Of a stretch of DNA of 64,000 nt, positions 34,061 to 47,825 are shown piece by piece (positions within the stretch are counted from its first letter, which is position 1; each line of letters starts with the position of its first letter). The position numbers and the translations under genes are program-made. A model generated the notes under the pieces. It saw nothing but the letters and a program-made list of their open reading frames with translations. It was not told the origin of the DNA and did no database searches. The stretch is from the NCBI GenBank assembly GCA_036850595.1, contig CM072153.1, positions 10,930,169-10,994,168 on the forward strand, in the 5' to 3' direction. Source of the DNA: Rhyacichthys aspro. Taxonomy: Eukaryota; Chordata; Actinopteri; Gobiiformes; Rhyacichthyidae.

Positions 34061-37000
34061 CTTCGTCGACCTACTGTGCCACTGTCTTTCACCGTTCACT
34101 TTCCTTCCTTCTAGACATTGACTGGCTTCCATATCAGAGTCATGCTAGAGCTTAAATTTAGTATTTTTTATTAATTCAGCTGCATTAACGTAAATCTAGG
34201 ACAAACTTGCTTTGCTAAAATCATCCTTAATTTATAAAAAGTACTGATTTCCTTGTATAGGCCTGCTGGCAATAAGAAAGGCCACTTGAGATATGATCAC
34301 TCAGGACAAATGTTAGCCACAAAGAAATGGGCTCGTGCAAATTTAATGATTTGTGATAATGTTGCGTGAAAATGCATTTTATTTGGTTCCCTTTTTGCTT
34401 CAGATGAATCACACTTCCACACTTTCATTCTTAATTGAGCCTCCAGATGGTTCCGGCTCATTATGTAACAGACCTCTCCATCAGAACTGTGGCAGGACAT
34501 CAAACCTTCCATTTACCCCAGTCTAAACACAGAGACCCCACACAAGCCCCCATTTTTATACCTGTCATAATGTTGCCGAGAAAAAAAAAGCCTGAAATGC
34601 ACCGTGTGGCCTCCTGTAGTCCTTGAACGCTCCAGTTTACTGTAAGTCACAATCGAGGCACTATTTTCTTCAAAGTAGGGCAAAGGTCAGCCATGCTTTT
34701 TCTGACCTTAGTGTGCATGGCTGTGCGTTTATTTGCATTTGTACATACGTGTGTGAGGTCTTTAAAAAGGGGGTGTGAGGTGGGGGATGCAGCAGACGTG
34801 GTCCTGAGCAGAGGGGTACCCCGAGGCCCCAGAATTCCCCCAAGCAGCACCCAGCGTAGAGGAACAACTATGGCCTTTGTTGGTCACCCCATGGATCTCA
34901 CACACAGTTAATATAGACTTTTCCCACTGACTCTGCCAAGAGTCTGAAGTCATTTAATGAAGTGGCGGCTGAGTTTAGAAGGAGCCAGTGTGCTCGCCGC
35001 TCACACTGACAGAATGGAAAATGTCTGTGTTATGCAGCGAGCGAACGACGAGTGACAAGAGGATTGTGTTCTGATACTCACTTCTCAAGTGCAATAGAGA
35101 AACACATATAGGCTGTGCAACAAAGCATCTTCAGGAGACACATTCACATATGTTATCATGGACTGAGATTGGAAGAATGGTAGATAATAGATTAAAGTAG
35201 TCATTAGGCAACAGAATTACATGATTACTTTAGTAAGTATTTAGTGAAAGGAATACAATTGAATGAAAAAATGCAATTAAATCCAGGTTAAAATATGAAA
35301 ATATTTCAAACTATATTCAACAAACGTCTGTGTTGCTCGTGGACAGTTTTAATGTTTTACAGTTTTAAATTGGTAAATAGATGTACAAATACTATTTGTA
35401 TGTATTCCGAAATGTTTCTCGACAAATAAACGTGTGAAATAAGTATGTTTTATTAAAAAAAAAAGAAAAAAGAAAAAAGTGACTTACGTAAATGTAAGTG
35501 TGACTACTATCACTTCAGGCCATAGCAGATCATCCATGGATGCTGGAGAGAATCTGGCCGGCCTGTAAACTGCTGTTCTTCCTACTCCTAAGCTATTTTT
35601 AGTGTGAAAGTTTGCTGTGTGAATCTTATCAACTATTATTTATGCATAATATCATTTGGCACCACTTTAAATAAAACTATCAGACCTAATCTCCTCAGAC
35701 TTGCTGTCCTCTAATTGTGTAATTGTTTTGCATGCTCTTTGTTGTTATGGCTTTGTTGGTTTGCTTCATTTATCAGAGTAAAACTTCACCTTTCATGTCC
35801 ATTTTCACGGCTGTCTATTTATCCACTTGTGCTGTGAATGGACAGTATCTCTGAATGTATTTGGTCCTATTCAAGTGGCTGGCTTTTCATCTATCTATGG
35901 GCAGATTGCAGTCTGTTTTGGTGTCCTATTGTGCAGCTGTCAGTTATTTTGAAAACTCTCGAGTGTCATTTGCCTCAAATTCCATCCCTTTCAATTCCCG
36001 CGTCTTTTCTATGGCTCCACTAGCGTACATCTCATTGAGTGTGCATCAGCGGGCAGATTCATTCTTCTCTTTTTCCCAAAGCACTTTTTTTTTCATAGGA
36101 GCCATAAGCCTCCTTTTTAAATCCACAGACAATGTGTTTTTGTCCATCGTCGTCCTCCTTTCAGGGAAAAATGCCGGGATTCTCTGTCCTCTCCTGCTCC
36201 GTACCCTCCCTCTCTCATTTGGGGAGTTCATCTGGGGGGACCTCAGAGCGTGGTGTTCTTCCTCGAACCCGATTGTCTCTCTGTAATGAAGCATGATGAA
36301 AGATAACAGAATGAAATGTAATAATTCATGCGGGCCGCGGCGAGGAGCACGTGGCTAGCGGTTGACCCGGACTGTGATAGCCTCCTGCTCGGCTCTGACA
36401 ACAATGAGCCCGGCCAGCCAGCACCACTTGCCCTGCTCTGGTCCAGCGGTCCCCTTGTTCTGTTCCCTCACTGTCCTCCAGCAGCCATTCAGAGTCACTT
36501 AACGCTAGAAGGCTGACTGTGATCACTAGCATGCCAGAACATCTCTTTGGGAAACAAGACAAACTGTCTCCTTGGGCCCACTGTCTGTGTGAGATTCCTT
36601 CATCCTAAACCGACTGGCTCTTGCCTTTTATATTCGAGCCAATTGTTTGCCAGGTAAAAGTGAAGAAGAAGAAGAAGAAATGCCTTTTGTCTGCCCCCAT
36701 CATTAAGGGCGTCTTCAGTGTGTTCGTCTTTCTTTGGCACGTTTTACAATGGCTCCAGGAGCTGAGTGTAAAAATCCTAGTATTTGTATTCACACTTATT
36801 AACTGTATTAAACTGAAAATGACCTCTGTCTAAGGGAGGTGATGTCAGAACATTCAAGGATAAAACCCATATCACAGGATTTAAAACAGACTGGTTGTCA
36901 AGAATAGAATGAATAACAACAACAACCGCACAGAATATTAACACAATACACACATTTTTATACTAAACTGTGGTCTGGAGTATTTTACATGGAAACATAG

Positions 37001-40000
37001 GTATGCATTTTAAGAGGAAAACAATTCTCTGTCTGTTCTAGTGTTTTAGGGACCGTTTACACAACACATACTGCAAACATTGCACTGTATATTCATAAAA
37101 ATCATTTGGATAAGCTGTAGTATGTCTGCAAATCCACTGTGAACCTCTAGCACTACATCCATAACATACAAGAAGAAGAAATCATGAAGGTGTTGATCTA
37201 CTCGCTGTGGATTGCCAGCGGCCAATAGCTTTCTGAGATGCCATCATTATCAATGAGAACACTTTACACAACAAATGTTCAAAAGTTGTGTCCTCTTTGT
37301 AACAAACAAATGGTCCAAATGCCACATCTCTTTTTTTTTTTAGTCAAAATCATAGTATTTTAAATGGCCTTTTATGTACATTCTCAAAACCTGTATTACA
37401 TTTGCCGTGGTCTAGTCTTCGTGTCCACCACATTCCCCTGATAACGTCTTTGTTTATTAATCTGGGCAGTACAGCTAACTTGATCTCACAGTTACATTTT
37501 AGAGCAGTTCAACCTAAATACTTGCTGATTCAATGCCTTGCCTAAGAGCACATCAACAGAAACGGTATACATGCCACATTTTGTGTGAGTTTTTCCGACT
37601 TCGTTTCTCAGCTTTTCCATGGACTCGATCCAGTTTGGACCCGCTCCTTTGGCACTATAGCCCAAATTAAGCACCTCAACTACTGTATTTGAAGCTTCTG
37701 TTTGCAAAATAAGCAATCTGGTAGTGTAAACTCATGGGAAATGTTGAGAAATTACTCTGTGGCTGTAGCTTGTGACCGTCATTGACCTTTCCACTTTTTA
37801 CCTTATTCCGAGTCTTTCCAAAGCAACAAGATAAAAATGGAACTCAGACAGACCCCTTCCAGAGTATTGTCCTTGAAATCCAAGCATGTACCTGATTCAG
37901 ATCGCAGCTTCATGTTGTCTTTTGATGGCTGCTTGTCTGGCCGGGCTGTCCCATGACTAATTATGTGGTGTGGATGTCGGAGGTGGAAGATGGCAGCGGA
38001 GACTGGGAGGCTGAGGAGAAGGAACAGAGACTCGATTGATGCTCCAGACCAGCAGCTCCAGGTTTTGACGTCGAGGGCTGGTGTGTGTCTGGGTTTATGT
38101 ACATTGCAGTCTATAAGCTTCTGTGTGTGTCCGGGACTCCACAAATATTGCTGTATTTGTTTATAAAGAGAAAAGACAATCATATAATAGAAATGCACCA
38201 TTACTCCTAAATACACACGTCCTGCTTTTTTGACTTTTTGCCAAACATAATGTCTAGTGCTGTCAGTTATTCCAGCCATGTCCAGGAACATTTTTCATGG
38301 TCATCCTAATGTTGGTGGCTTCTGTTAAGTGATTATTTTGAATTTCCATGAGAAAATTTTAAACATAACAGAATGTATTTGGTCAGTGTGACTAGAGTTC
38401 ATGTCGGGCTTTTGATTGAAGGTCGGCGTATTATGACTAGGTGAGCTGTCAATCACTGAAATAGAAAGACCCATTGAGCAGTTTTAATCATTGACTACCT
38501 TGCATTATGAATATTAGCATTTAGGGCCCATTTACACTGAAAATCCAAAGATTATCATAATTTTTGCAGACAATAATTCAATTCTGTCTAGCAATCTTTA
38601 ACACAAAAGAAAATATTGCAATGCACGTCCCTCTTTTATTAATTTAAATAACATTCTGGGGTAAAGAAGTCTGTTGAGTTATACTTAATATATGCTTTAC
38701 CTAAGGCTTTACATAATTAGGCCCCGAAACTTCAGTTTTTCTGCGTAAATGTACACGTGTCAGCGCTCGACAAACCCTCAGTGAGCAGGACAGTGAATGA
38801 CGATGGATAGAAAACACAGTGAAAGAGAGTCTTACTGTAAGTGTGCTTCAAGTGTGCCAGTTCGCCAGTTTGGTGGTCTTCTTCTGAAGGTTGTTAATTA
38901 GTGCAGAATGTAGTCTACAGTCCCACTGCCAGCACTGATGAAAAGAGGAAAGGGAGATCGAGGGGGAAAACTGTCGTGCTGCCAAGAAAGAGGAATTTGT
39001 GATAGGTGGAGAGTGCTTCCAAATGCTGGAGTCCCTGCCTCCTGACCCGTGTGTTTGCAGCGGGTCTCTGGAGACTCAGACACATCCATACAGTGAGTAA
39101 ATGGAGGCAGAAGCCACGGCTGATAGGGTTTGATGCTCTTGATCATCTCTTCTCGCTGTACAGTTTTAACGTGGTGTTACAATGTAGACGTGGAGATGGA
39201 GTTAGCCACAAGTGGATTTTAAACACGTAACGTCAAAAATACTAAGCTACTTCAGTGTCCCTGTCGATGTGTGGTCCTTAGAGGGTATTACTACACTATA
39301 TAATGGAGAAAAAAGGCCCATATGGGTTCGTGGAAATGAGGAAACGAACAAAAAGTCATATGATTACTCACTTAATCACTCACTTAACTCTTTTACTTGT
39401 GTGTTCTTCTGAAAATGTGACCATAACCTCCACTTTCTGATATCACAAGTTTATTGATTTATCTGCGCACATCACAACCATAATTACAGAACTGTTTTTT
39501 CAAATAATAACGGTCTCCAGTTATACAATGAAAGTTAATGAATGGCAATGTTTGGTACTGGCTTTTGTTAAAGAATAAGGCTTAGTACTTTTTATTTGTA
39601 AAATGAATTAGTCACGTCAGGTGTCCCATTGAAGCCTTTATCCTTTAACACAACAGCAACACAAAAGAAACCAACATTGCAGTACTTTATATTAAACACA
39701 ACACTAAACCTTCAAGTTCAAAAGCGCCAGTACGATTTATACAAGCTCTGCAAGTTGTCACAAAGGTTCTGTTTGGGATCAAGGGCCACACATGTGAAGA
39801 CCGGCTGAGGTGTGCTTACTTTAGCAAATAAGGTCATAATCCCCATGCTACAGCAGCAGGAAAGGTGCGCTACTGCCATTCTTCACTCTGCCACACTCCC
39901 CACCACACCTTGTTCTGCACAGGCCAGTCCTGGGAGTGTAGCGCTTGGATGGAAAACAGCATTATGTCATCTTAGTTGCACCCTCCCGAACTGGCCACAC

Positions 40001-40559
40001 TGTGGTGCTTTGTGTGCATCAGACAGAAGGAGTGGGAGAGCACAGGAACTGTATGTCATCTAGACATGTTGTGTAAAAGAGGTGTGCGGGCAACTTCGAA
40101 TTGTTGTCATTGTGTTCACAGAGTTATTAAAATCGACTGCTGAATCATTTATAACGTGTAAAACAGGTGAAAAAGTCAACTATTATCCAATGTTTCAAGC
40201 ACGATGACTTATTTTGGCAAAGTGAAATAGAGTCCTAAACCCCTGGTGCTCACTTTAAACTTTATAAAACTACAAATCCTATGTTACACCTGGAACTGAC
40301 CCCTGCTTTAAATTTGTTGCAAAATTTTTCAATATCACAGGATTTTTTGTGTTTATAGCGCTGAAGCTTGTAGTCATTTCTCATTTCCTTTTTTAGTCCA
40401 AGTCGCCCGGCTCACCCCCAACATCTGCTCCCAGCCAGCCACCTGTCCGCTGTCAAATGCAATATTAATGCTTGAGCCGTACACTTGATAATTATTTCCC
40501 CTGAATGTAGCCATGTCAAGCTGAATATGCATAACAGGATTGTAAAGAAGCATTTTATT
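34061..40559. other. non-coding stretch with possible regulatory blocks
   Basis: No supported exon. The blocks 34640-34910, 35590-36290 and 36320-36540 are GC-richer or stop-poor on both strands and resemble conserved non-coding DNA. The longest minus frames (37492-37716 and 37803-38291, 162 codons) lack splice borders. A (GAA)6 tract lies at 36662-36679. Two stretches beginning with GGG-CC-TTTACAC words (37051 and 38523) may be decayed transposon ends. Confidence 0.35.
36662..36679. repeat. (GAA)6 microsatellite
   Basis: Short trinucleotide run read directly. Confidence 0.9.
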
Positions 40560-41110
40560 AGCGGCGATCACTCTCTTTCTCTATAAGGTCTTTCTGTGTG
40601 TTGAAGTGCTGCGGTCAATGCGTGTCTGGGCCCAGCGTGCCTCCATACAGCGCTCGAGCCCGTTTCCCAGGAGACACACAACTGCGTGTGCGAGGAGGGT
40701 GGCAGAGGGACGGTCGGGGGAGGCGGCCGGAGCGATGGGGTGACGGAGGGGTGGCGCGTCCGTCCCCTAAGATGGGAAGGGGCTGGGGTAATGAGAGGTG
40801 CTGTCGAGGAGAGGAGCTCATGCCTGGAAAAAAACAAACAAAAAAAAACGAGGCCAGGCGGGTGGCACGGCGGTGGGGCCTTTCCTTGTGTCCCGCTTCC
40901 CCCTTGTCCCTCACGGTCCCTTTTTCAGCGGACAGCATCTGCAGCCTGCTTTACATGCAAAACACACCCTGCCGAGAGGGCGTCTACACATGGGGCTAAG
41001 GGGGACAGAAGAAAAGCATTCCTAAGGCAGCGCTGGGAGAAGAGGGAGGTGGGTCTCTTCAACAGACCCCCCCTCCATCCCTTATCAAGCTATGGGGGGA
41101 TGCAGTAATG
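40560..41110. promoter_or_regulatory. GC-rich island, possible intronic regulatory element or alternative promoter
   Basis: The highest GC and CpG density in the right half of the window (GGAGGCGGCCGGAGCGATGG, GGCGCGTCCGTCCCC). Several long frames on both strands (up to 140 codons) overlap, as expected from stop-poor GC-rich DNA. One segment, 40929-41046, has an acceptor-like CCTTTTTCAG and a donor-like GAG|GTGGGT around an open frame, but no known protein. I cannot tell enhancer, promoter and exon apart. Confidence 0.4.
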
Positions 41111-41456
41111 AGGAGTGAAGGAATAGACTCACTTAAGCTTATTTCTGTACAATTTACAACTAGACTTGGCAAGGCAACCCAGCATTCCCGCCGTCCCATC
41201 AGCTCTGTCGAGGAATCTGGTTTTAAAGCTAAAACAACAGCCAATGACTCAATAACAGCTGAAGTATTCATCTGGTTTTCATCGGGTTTTTAGGAATTCT
41301 GTTTTTGTGTTTGTACATTTCAAAATCAAAGAAACACAATGCCTGCCCTGTTCAATTTTTATACACCTCATCTCTTACAGATGACGTAAACATGGCTGCT
41401 GGACGGAGGAGTTAGAAATCGTCTTACTGCTGAAGCAAAAACAAAATGAAATTTAG

Positions 41457-41868
41457 TTTTTTGGCAGTGGCGGAAAAAGTACTCAAAAACTCAAGTAAAA
41501 GTACAGATAAAGAAATGTACTCAAAAAAGAATCACATTACATGTCTACTTAAGTGAAAGTATTAAAGTACTTGCTTTTAAATGTACCTAAAAGTATGAAA
41601 GTATTATATAAATTTATTAATAAAAAAAGGATAGATGTGTTTCGTAAAACTCAGCGCTAAAGGTTCATCTATGTACAACTTTAACATTTCATTTAAAGTG
41701 TTGCACATTTACGACAATTTTAAAAACGTAAATTTACTTGTACTTGTAAAGCGAATATAAAAGTGTAATGAAGTAGAAAGTATAGATATTTGCTCAAAAA
41801 TGTAGTGGAGTAAAAGTCAAAGTACCTCCTTTTAAATTTACTTAAGTACATTCCACCATTGTTTTTGG
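41457..41868. mobile_element. non-autonomous hAT MITE rich in AGTACT words
   Basis: The element body is 41465-41861 (397 bp). Its ends are CAGTGGCGGAAAAAGTACT and the inverse of CAATGGTGGAATGTACTTAA. Subterminal regions are full of AAGTAAAAGTAC/GTACTT words, a pattern of a widespread fish hAT MITE type. TTTTTGG flanks both sides (41458-41464 and 41862-41868), consistent with an 8-bp duplication with one slipped T. No transposase is present. Confidence 0.85.
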
Positions 41869-41884
41869 TAACATAAAAAAAATC

Positions 41885-41905
41885 TTTTTTTTTTTTTTTT
41901 TTTTT
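41885..41905. repeat. poly-T tract (21)
   Basis: Homopolymer just beyond the right target duplication of the hAT MITE. Confidence 0.9.
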
Positions 41906-44900
41906 AACTGATCAACTATCAACTGATTCAGTACGTACTTTTTTCTTTATGCCTTTACATGAAAAACCCTATTGAGCAGACAAAAATACATGGCTGTCAC
42001 TTCCTTTTTCTGTGTAAATGACATTGTATATTGCGAATATGATTAGCTCACAAACATGTCCCCACCAAATGCCCATTTTTATACTGTCAACTTTTCTCTG
42101 AACTCTGCAATCAGCTTTGTTTACAAGGGGTTGCCCTGTATGATGTCAGTGGTCCACTGGAGTTGAGTTGGCACTGCGGGATCGTATTGTTACCAGAGGA
42201 AAAACATGACTGTACGGGCCTTATGGTATAATAATGTGTTTTATTCTGTGGCTTTCTCTTTTTCCCTTTTCCTTCCATTATACTCAGTGTTAAATCACGG
42301 CAGTGCCCGGACAATGTCTCCAACACTAACCAGATGTCACGACATGTGAGTCATTCTCAGAGGACACTGTGTGTATGTGTACGTATGTCCTCCAGGGAAT
42401 GCCACCTGCCAAAGAAAGCAGCAAATTTTATTACACCCACCTGATCTTTTCTGATATTTGCCTATAATAGCTGTGCAGTGTCGGTCTTAGTGCCAGTCAC
42501 ATGTCATTTCTTTCAAGTAGGATTACAGTGTGCGTCCCTCAGAAGTATTAGAGCAAATATCAAAGTGAACGTTTGAGGCTAAACTCTGGCAGGCGTTGCA
42601 GTCTGTGCTAGACTGTCATTTAGTCCCTGCTCACTGTGGAGTCACTCAGAGGTCACCAAAATGTCTTTATTGCATGATGTGTTTTGCCAGTGACTTATAA
42701 TTGACTCGTTGTAGGGATTTGGGACTTGGAGTGACATTTGGTGGTGTTTCATCTGACTGTCTCAAATAGGCTCTGACAGGAAAGTGCAAAGAAAATTCAG
42801 CTGGCATTGTGAGTAGAGCAGTGTGAATATGGTGAGAAATGGACTGAGAAGTTGGCACATACTGTTTATGGGGCAAAAAGTAATTTCCAGATTGCCAATA
42901 AGGAGAAAAATTTGGGAAATGTAAAACATGCTAGCTGCAGCCACTGTCTATGTGTGAAGCAAAATTTTTAAAACAAAAGATTTGGTTTCAGAGCTTTCAG
43001 CAGGATTATAGCCAAGTGTGTCCTAAGTCACATCATTCAATGTTAGACACTTTGGGATTCGTAGAGTCACCTCCAATCGACTGATAGATTATTTTTGTCT
43101 CTCTAACTCTTAGGTACACCATCTAATTTATATTTGTAATTATTTAAAAGAGCTTACCTTAATATTCTTAATATGCTCCAAGTTGAGTGTTATATCTGTC
43201 TGTATAAACATTGTGTAAATGCACTGCATATTTATATTTATCCGTATTTCCCTTTGTCTCCCCTTATATCTATTTATTTTTAACTTTTTTGTGCTGTTTG
43301 TCTGTGTAATCAGACATATCTAGTTGTAGAATAAACACTTTCTTTGTATTATTGGTAGCTATCACTTCTTTGTTGACAAGGCATGTAGACCACTGGGAGC
43401 ATCTCCGATTTTGATCATGTGATTTCATCCAGAATGTGTTGAACATTCTTATCTCGTCTTATGGTCTAATTTTTTTCATGGATGATTCCTGTTGCACTCC
43501 GCTATTAGATGAAAAAGTGTTTTTTCTCAAATACAACAAACAAATCAAGTATTTTATTAACATTTATTCTAATAATTTGTAGCTTGCTGTAGAAGTACCA
43601 CTTCACAATAAAGAACCCAGGTAAATGTCTGGATTCACTATTTGTCAAGCAACTGGGCATCATTGTTCTTTTTTGAATGTGTTATAAGAAATTATAAACT
43701 TGTAAATCAATTATGAACAATTATCAGCAGTTTATAACCTATTTAAATGCATTTATGAACCCTTTAGACTGAGGCTTTTTGTGAAGCAGTACTGCAACTT
43801 TTCACAGCAATGATTTATTAGATTCATAAATCACAGGGAAAAGTTAACCTTGTAATAACTTCCAAAACCTTTTGAGCTCGCTCCCAATGTAGTTCTTTTT
43901 CCGTACTTTCCCTCAAAGCCCCATTGTGAAGAGCAGCTGATCCAGTTCTAATTCCAAATCAAACTTTGATTAACTGCTAGAGCAGACCCTCTGCTCCCTC
44001 TGCACTCCTGTGACTTCTGGTGTTTGTCCTTTCCATTCCCACAGAAGGAAGCTTCCTCTTTCTTTTTTTCTTTTCCGCTGCACTTGTGAATTGTGTAAGA
44101 TTACTTTCTTTGTGTAACCAGCGTGTGCAATAATAAACTGAGGAAATGAGGGCTATTGCCTCACTTAATGTTAACATTAGACGTATCGGGAGGTAGATTG
44201 CTGCCGGATCAGGTTTCAAAGCCCAGACTGTTACTGGCAACAGTTTACAGAAGAGATGAATGGACTGTTTCCATGTCATTATGTCAATCAAATCACCATT
44301 TGACCCCAACCCAAATGAATGTGTATTTTCATTTGCTGCAGTAGAAATTGTCTGGTAATTATTTTGTCCGATGACATACATGGCACTATATATAAATACC
44401 TGTAACTGTAAGTCAGTCAGAAGTTTATTAGTGGCCATATTCAACTCTATGTTTATGGCCTGAATAATGATCCTGGGTTTTATTATTCTAGACCCAATTC
44501 TAATTTAATACAGGACTTAGTGGTGCCTAATTCCGGTGTTGACTGAGGTGTACGATATACCAAACCTTTAATACAAATCATATTTTTCTCTTAAAGTCAC
44601 ATTTTGAAGCACTGCTTAATTGTTGTCATCATCTTATATCCACAATGTATAGCGCTATAGGTTGTTGCATTAGAAATAGCCAACCTTACTATTTCCCCTC
44701 GTCATTCATTTTCTAATTTAAGGTTTCACATTTGGAAACTCTCAAACCATTTTTTCTTGGTATTACTATGTTGCACTGAAGAAGCTCCAGTTAAAAGAAA
44801 TAATTCACTCATTTTATACCATAAGATCCCTCCAGAGACACATACTTTCCTTCCCATCGTTCCAGTTGTTTTCATGTATCTCCTCCAGTCTGAGGAACTG

Positions 44901-47809
44901 TCAGATTCACTATCCTTACTCAACAAAATTTTCCCAAGTTTGTAAATTCAAAGGGAAAGTTTATCACTCTGTTTCACTGCCTTCTTTGACTTCTCTTCTT
45001 GTTTCTTTCGATCACACTCTCAGTGCTGGGTTGTATGTCTTGCTCAGTTCCACATGTCCATGGCTCACTAAAAGGAAAAGGCAAACGATTGTCTAATTAT
45101 AAATACACAATTAAAACAGGCTTTCCAGAGCAGCTCCCATCATGGTGGTTGTGGACTGGCCCTGTAAAAGGGGATGTTTTGCTTTGCTGTTTGGAGCGAT
45201 GCATTTCACTATCTTTGAAGTCTCTCTTGCTCAGCCCATATCCTATGATTTGTGTGCATAACTGCAGCACACAAATATGCTGATATATGTTTCTGTGTGT
45301 GTGGTGGGACTCATCCTTTTTTATCTGTAAGTTTCACAAAATCCTTTCAAATAATCATATGCATTTCATTATTGCAGACGACAACACCCCCAAAGCGTGG
45401 AAACACCAATAAAAATCTGCAACAATACAATCGCAGTGAGATTGTTGAATGCTGCCATGTTTTAAATGAACAACAGAGCCCATTCATGGAAGTCCACGTC
45501 ATTTGGTTACATTTACCATATGGTGGTTTACATTCAATGTTTTGCCTTGAGTTTGTTCTTTGAAAGTTGTATTTCCACTGCAGCTAGTAATTGTGGCTCT
45601 TCTATATCTGTGTGCGTGTGCAGATGTAGCCGCTTCCATTCCATATGCACTGGCTGCATTGTGCCCGTGCACCGCAAAAGCTGAAGCGTCCCATTCAGCA
45701 TCATGTGTGGCGTCCCACAACAAACTCACAAGGACACCCATGCCACTGTCTATCTTTACGTTGCGGGAGATTTTGGCTCGTTCTGCCGCAAAATGAAGCC
45801 TTATTTTAACTCGATACCTTCGCTGAACTCTGCTGAAACCTGATAGATCTTGTATTTTCTTTTACGCTTCAACAGCTCAGAGGTTTCTCCTGTTTACAGT
45901 TGTCAAAAATAGTTTGTCTCCTTTTATCCTCCTCCCTTTTAAGTCACACTTCTCTGACACCAAAGACGAGATGGAAGCCACAAGTCTTCTCTCCCTGTAA
46001 TTTTCCATGTCTCCCCGAGCAGTGAGGACCAGCAGATGGAGATTCTCCGTCCATATGTGCACGTGCGCTTGCTCTTTATGCCCTGTGTTATGAAATCGAC
46101 TCAAGATTACTCTCCATTTTGCTTCTCTAAGACAGTTCCCCTTGAAGGTGACATGTCATTACACAATGTTGGAAAGTTTCTCTTTTAACCCTGTCTGAAC
46201 TTGAACATTACAGCCAATCCTCAAGCACTTCCTAGTTTGATTCTGGTCAGTGGGACCTGGCTGCTGAAACAATTCTTGCTTCAATCACACCTCCCTTTTC
46301 CTCACACACACACACACACTACACCCTGACGGCACCCCTCAGCCAGACGTCCCTGTCCTGTCCCGGCTACAGCTAGCGGCTGCAGAACGAGGGAACAAGA
46401 GGCCCCACCGCTGGGCCAGCTGTTCCAGACTCCCTCGCCGCCCTGGGCCCCACATTCCCTCATTCAAGGGAGCTTTGTAGTTCTGACATCTTGGAACAGT
46501 TGAGCAGCTCAGCTTCTAATGCTGCTGTAATGGTGAGCGAGGGAGGGGGAGAAAGAATGAGACAGGCTTTATGTGTGCTTACTTGTTACGCTCAATCTAT
46601 CCAGTCCTCCCACCCTCGACCCTCCAGCCCCCTCATCTTGAATCTCTTTGCTGTACGCTTCTTCACAGGGACCTATGCTTGGGTTTTGTCATGATTTCCC
46701 AACAAGAATGTTCTCGACTGTATCTCAAACCCAATCTGCTAAAATGTATTGCTGAACAAGTTTGATTGTCTCAGGCTAACTACCTTTACTGTCGCTATAA
46801 CCATTCATTGCTCATCCATTAAAAAATAACATTTAAAAAATAGACATGGCTGCCATTAAACAGCATTAAAAGGTGTTTTGACTGATTAGACCAGCATTTA
46901 CACCGAAATCAGAAATAACTAATTATGATGTCTAATTTGAGCTAAGTTAAGTTAAGCCAGTCATATTTTAACTTCTGTCGTTTATTTAAACAGTTTTTTT
47001 TGTCTTTTATTTTTGTCAGGACATACTGTATAATATAGATGAGTGGCATTAGGCTTTAACCCGCTGAACTCCAGGACTATTGCCAGCCTCGCACTTAACG
47101 CAGCCCCATTTCTCGCTAGCATTCAGGAAAGGCCAGTTTTATGGGGTAATCAAGAAGGTTTATCTGAGCTTATGTAATAGTAGATCTGTAGAACTAATTG
47201 CTCCCACCACTCCCTTGTCACCGTCGAAGGCTATTTGCTCAGGCCATTTATCCACTGCAATCAGCCCAAGTCCCTTTTGCACCACTGAAAACTTCATGGG
47301 AAAGTCGCTCTGCTCAGGTGCTTCGAGAGGTTACAAAATCCTACCCACCGCAGAGTAGCACCAGTACTTCTCTGCCATTTCTCTGCCCTTTTCGAGCATG
47401 TGGCCAAAAAAAATGGAGCCGCACATCATTTTAAACATTTGCAACAAACAAACTGGGCTTACTGCTCGAAGGAACTCTCCGGTCAATGACATGCAGACCT
47501 TTGAAATTCCTCAGAGTACAACATCCTCAATGGTGCCACTGATGCCGCGTTCCGGGCATGATAACGCATATTTTCAGCCCTGCAGACGTATAGCACACAT
47601 AGAGTCAATGTGCTTTTGTTAGATTTCCGTCAGCGGGAGAAAAAAAGAGTCTGTGCCGTCATATACATTCACAGTCGAGCCAAAGAGGTTCCCGCTGCAG
47701 TACCTACTCACGACCTTAAGATGGAACTGCTGCATTCATTTTACTGTAATACTTTCCATAGTCACACTGAAGGCTGGTTCTATTGTGGCGCTCATGTGCC
47801 ATCATGAGC
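41906..47809. other. non-coding stretch with possible conserved blocks
   Basis: No supported exon. The blocks 43980-44350 and 47050-47600 are stop-poor, repeat-free and mixed in composition (for example CTGCCGGATCAGG near 44201 and GCCATTTATCCACTGC near 47244). They look like conserved regulatory sequence. The 155-codon minus frame at 43977-44444 has no splice borders. This cannot be settled without cross-species alignment. Confidence 0.35.
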
Positions 47810-47825
47810 AAAAAAAAAAAAAAAA
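47810..47825. repeat. poly-A tract (16)
   Basis: Homopolymer read directly, with no SINE body recognised upstream. Confidence 0.9.

Noticed and set aside
37803..38291. 162-codon minus-strand open frame
   Set aside because: No splice borders, no codon bias and no recognised motif. Close to the length expected for the longest chance frame in 64 kb.
43540..43790. Stretch rich in TTATAAA/TTTATAA words, resembling a fish repeat family
   Set aside because: No inverted ends or target duplication could be placed. It may simply be AT-rich sequence.
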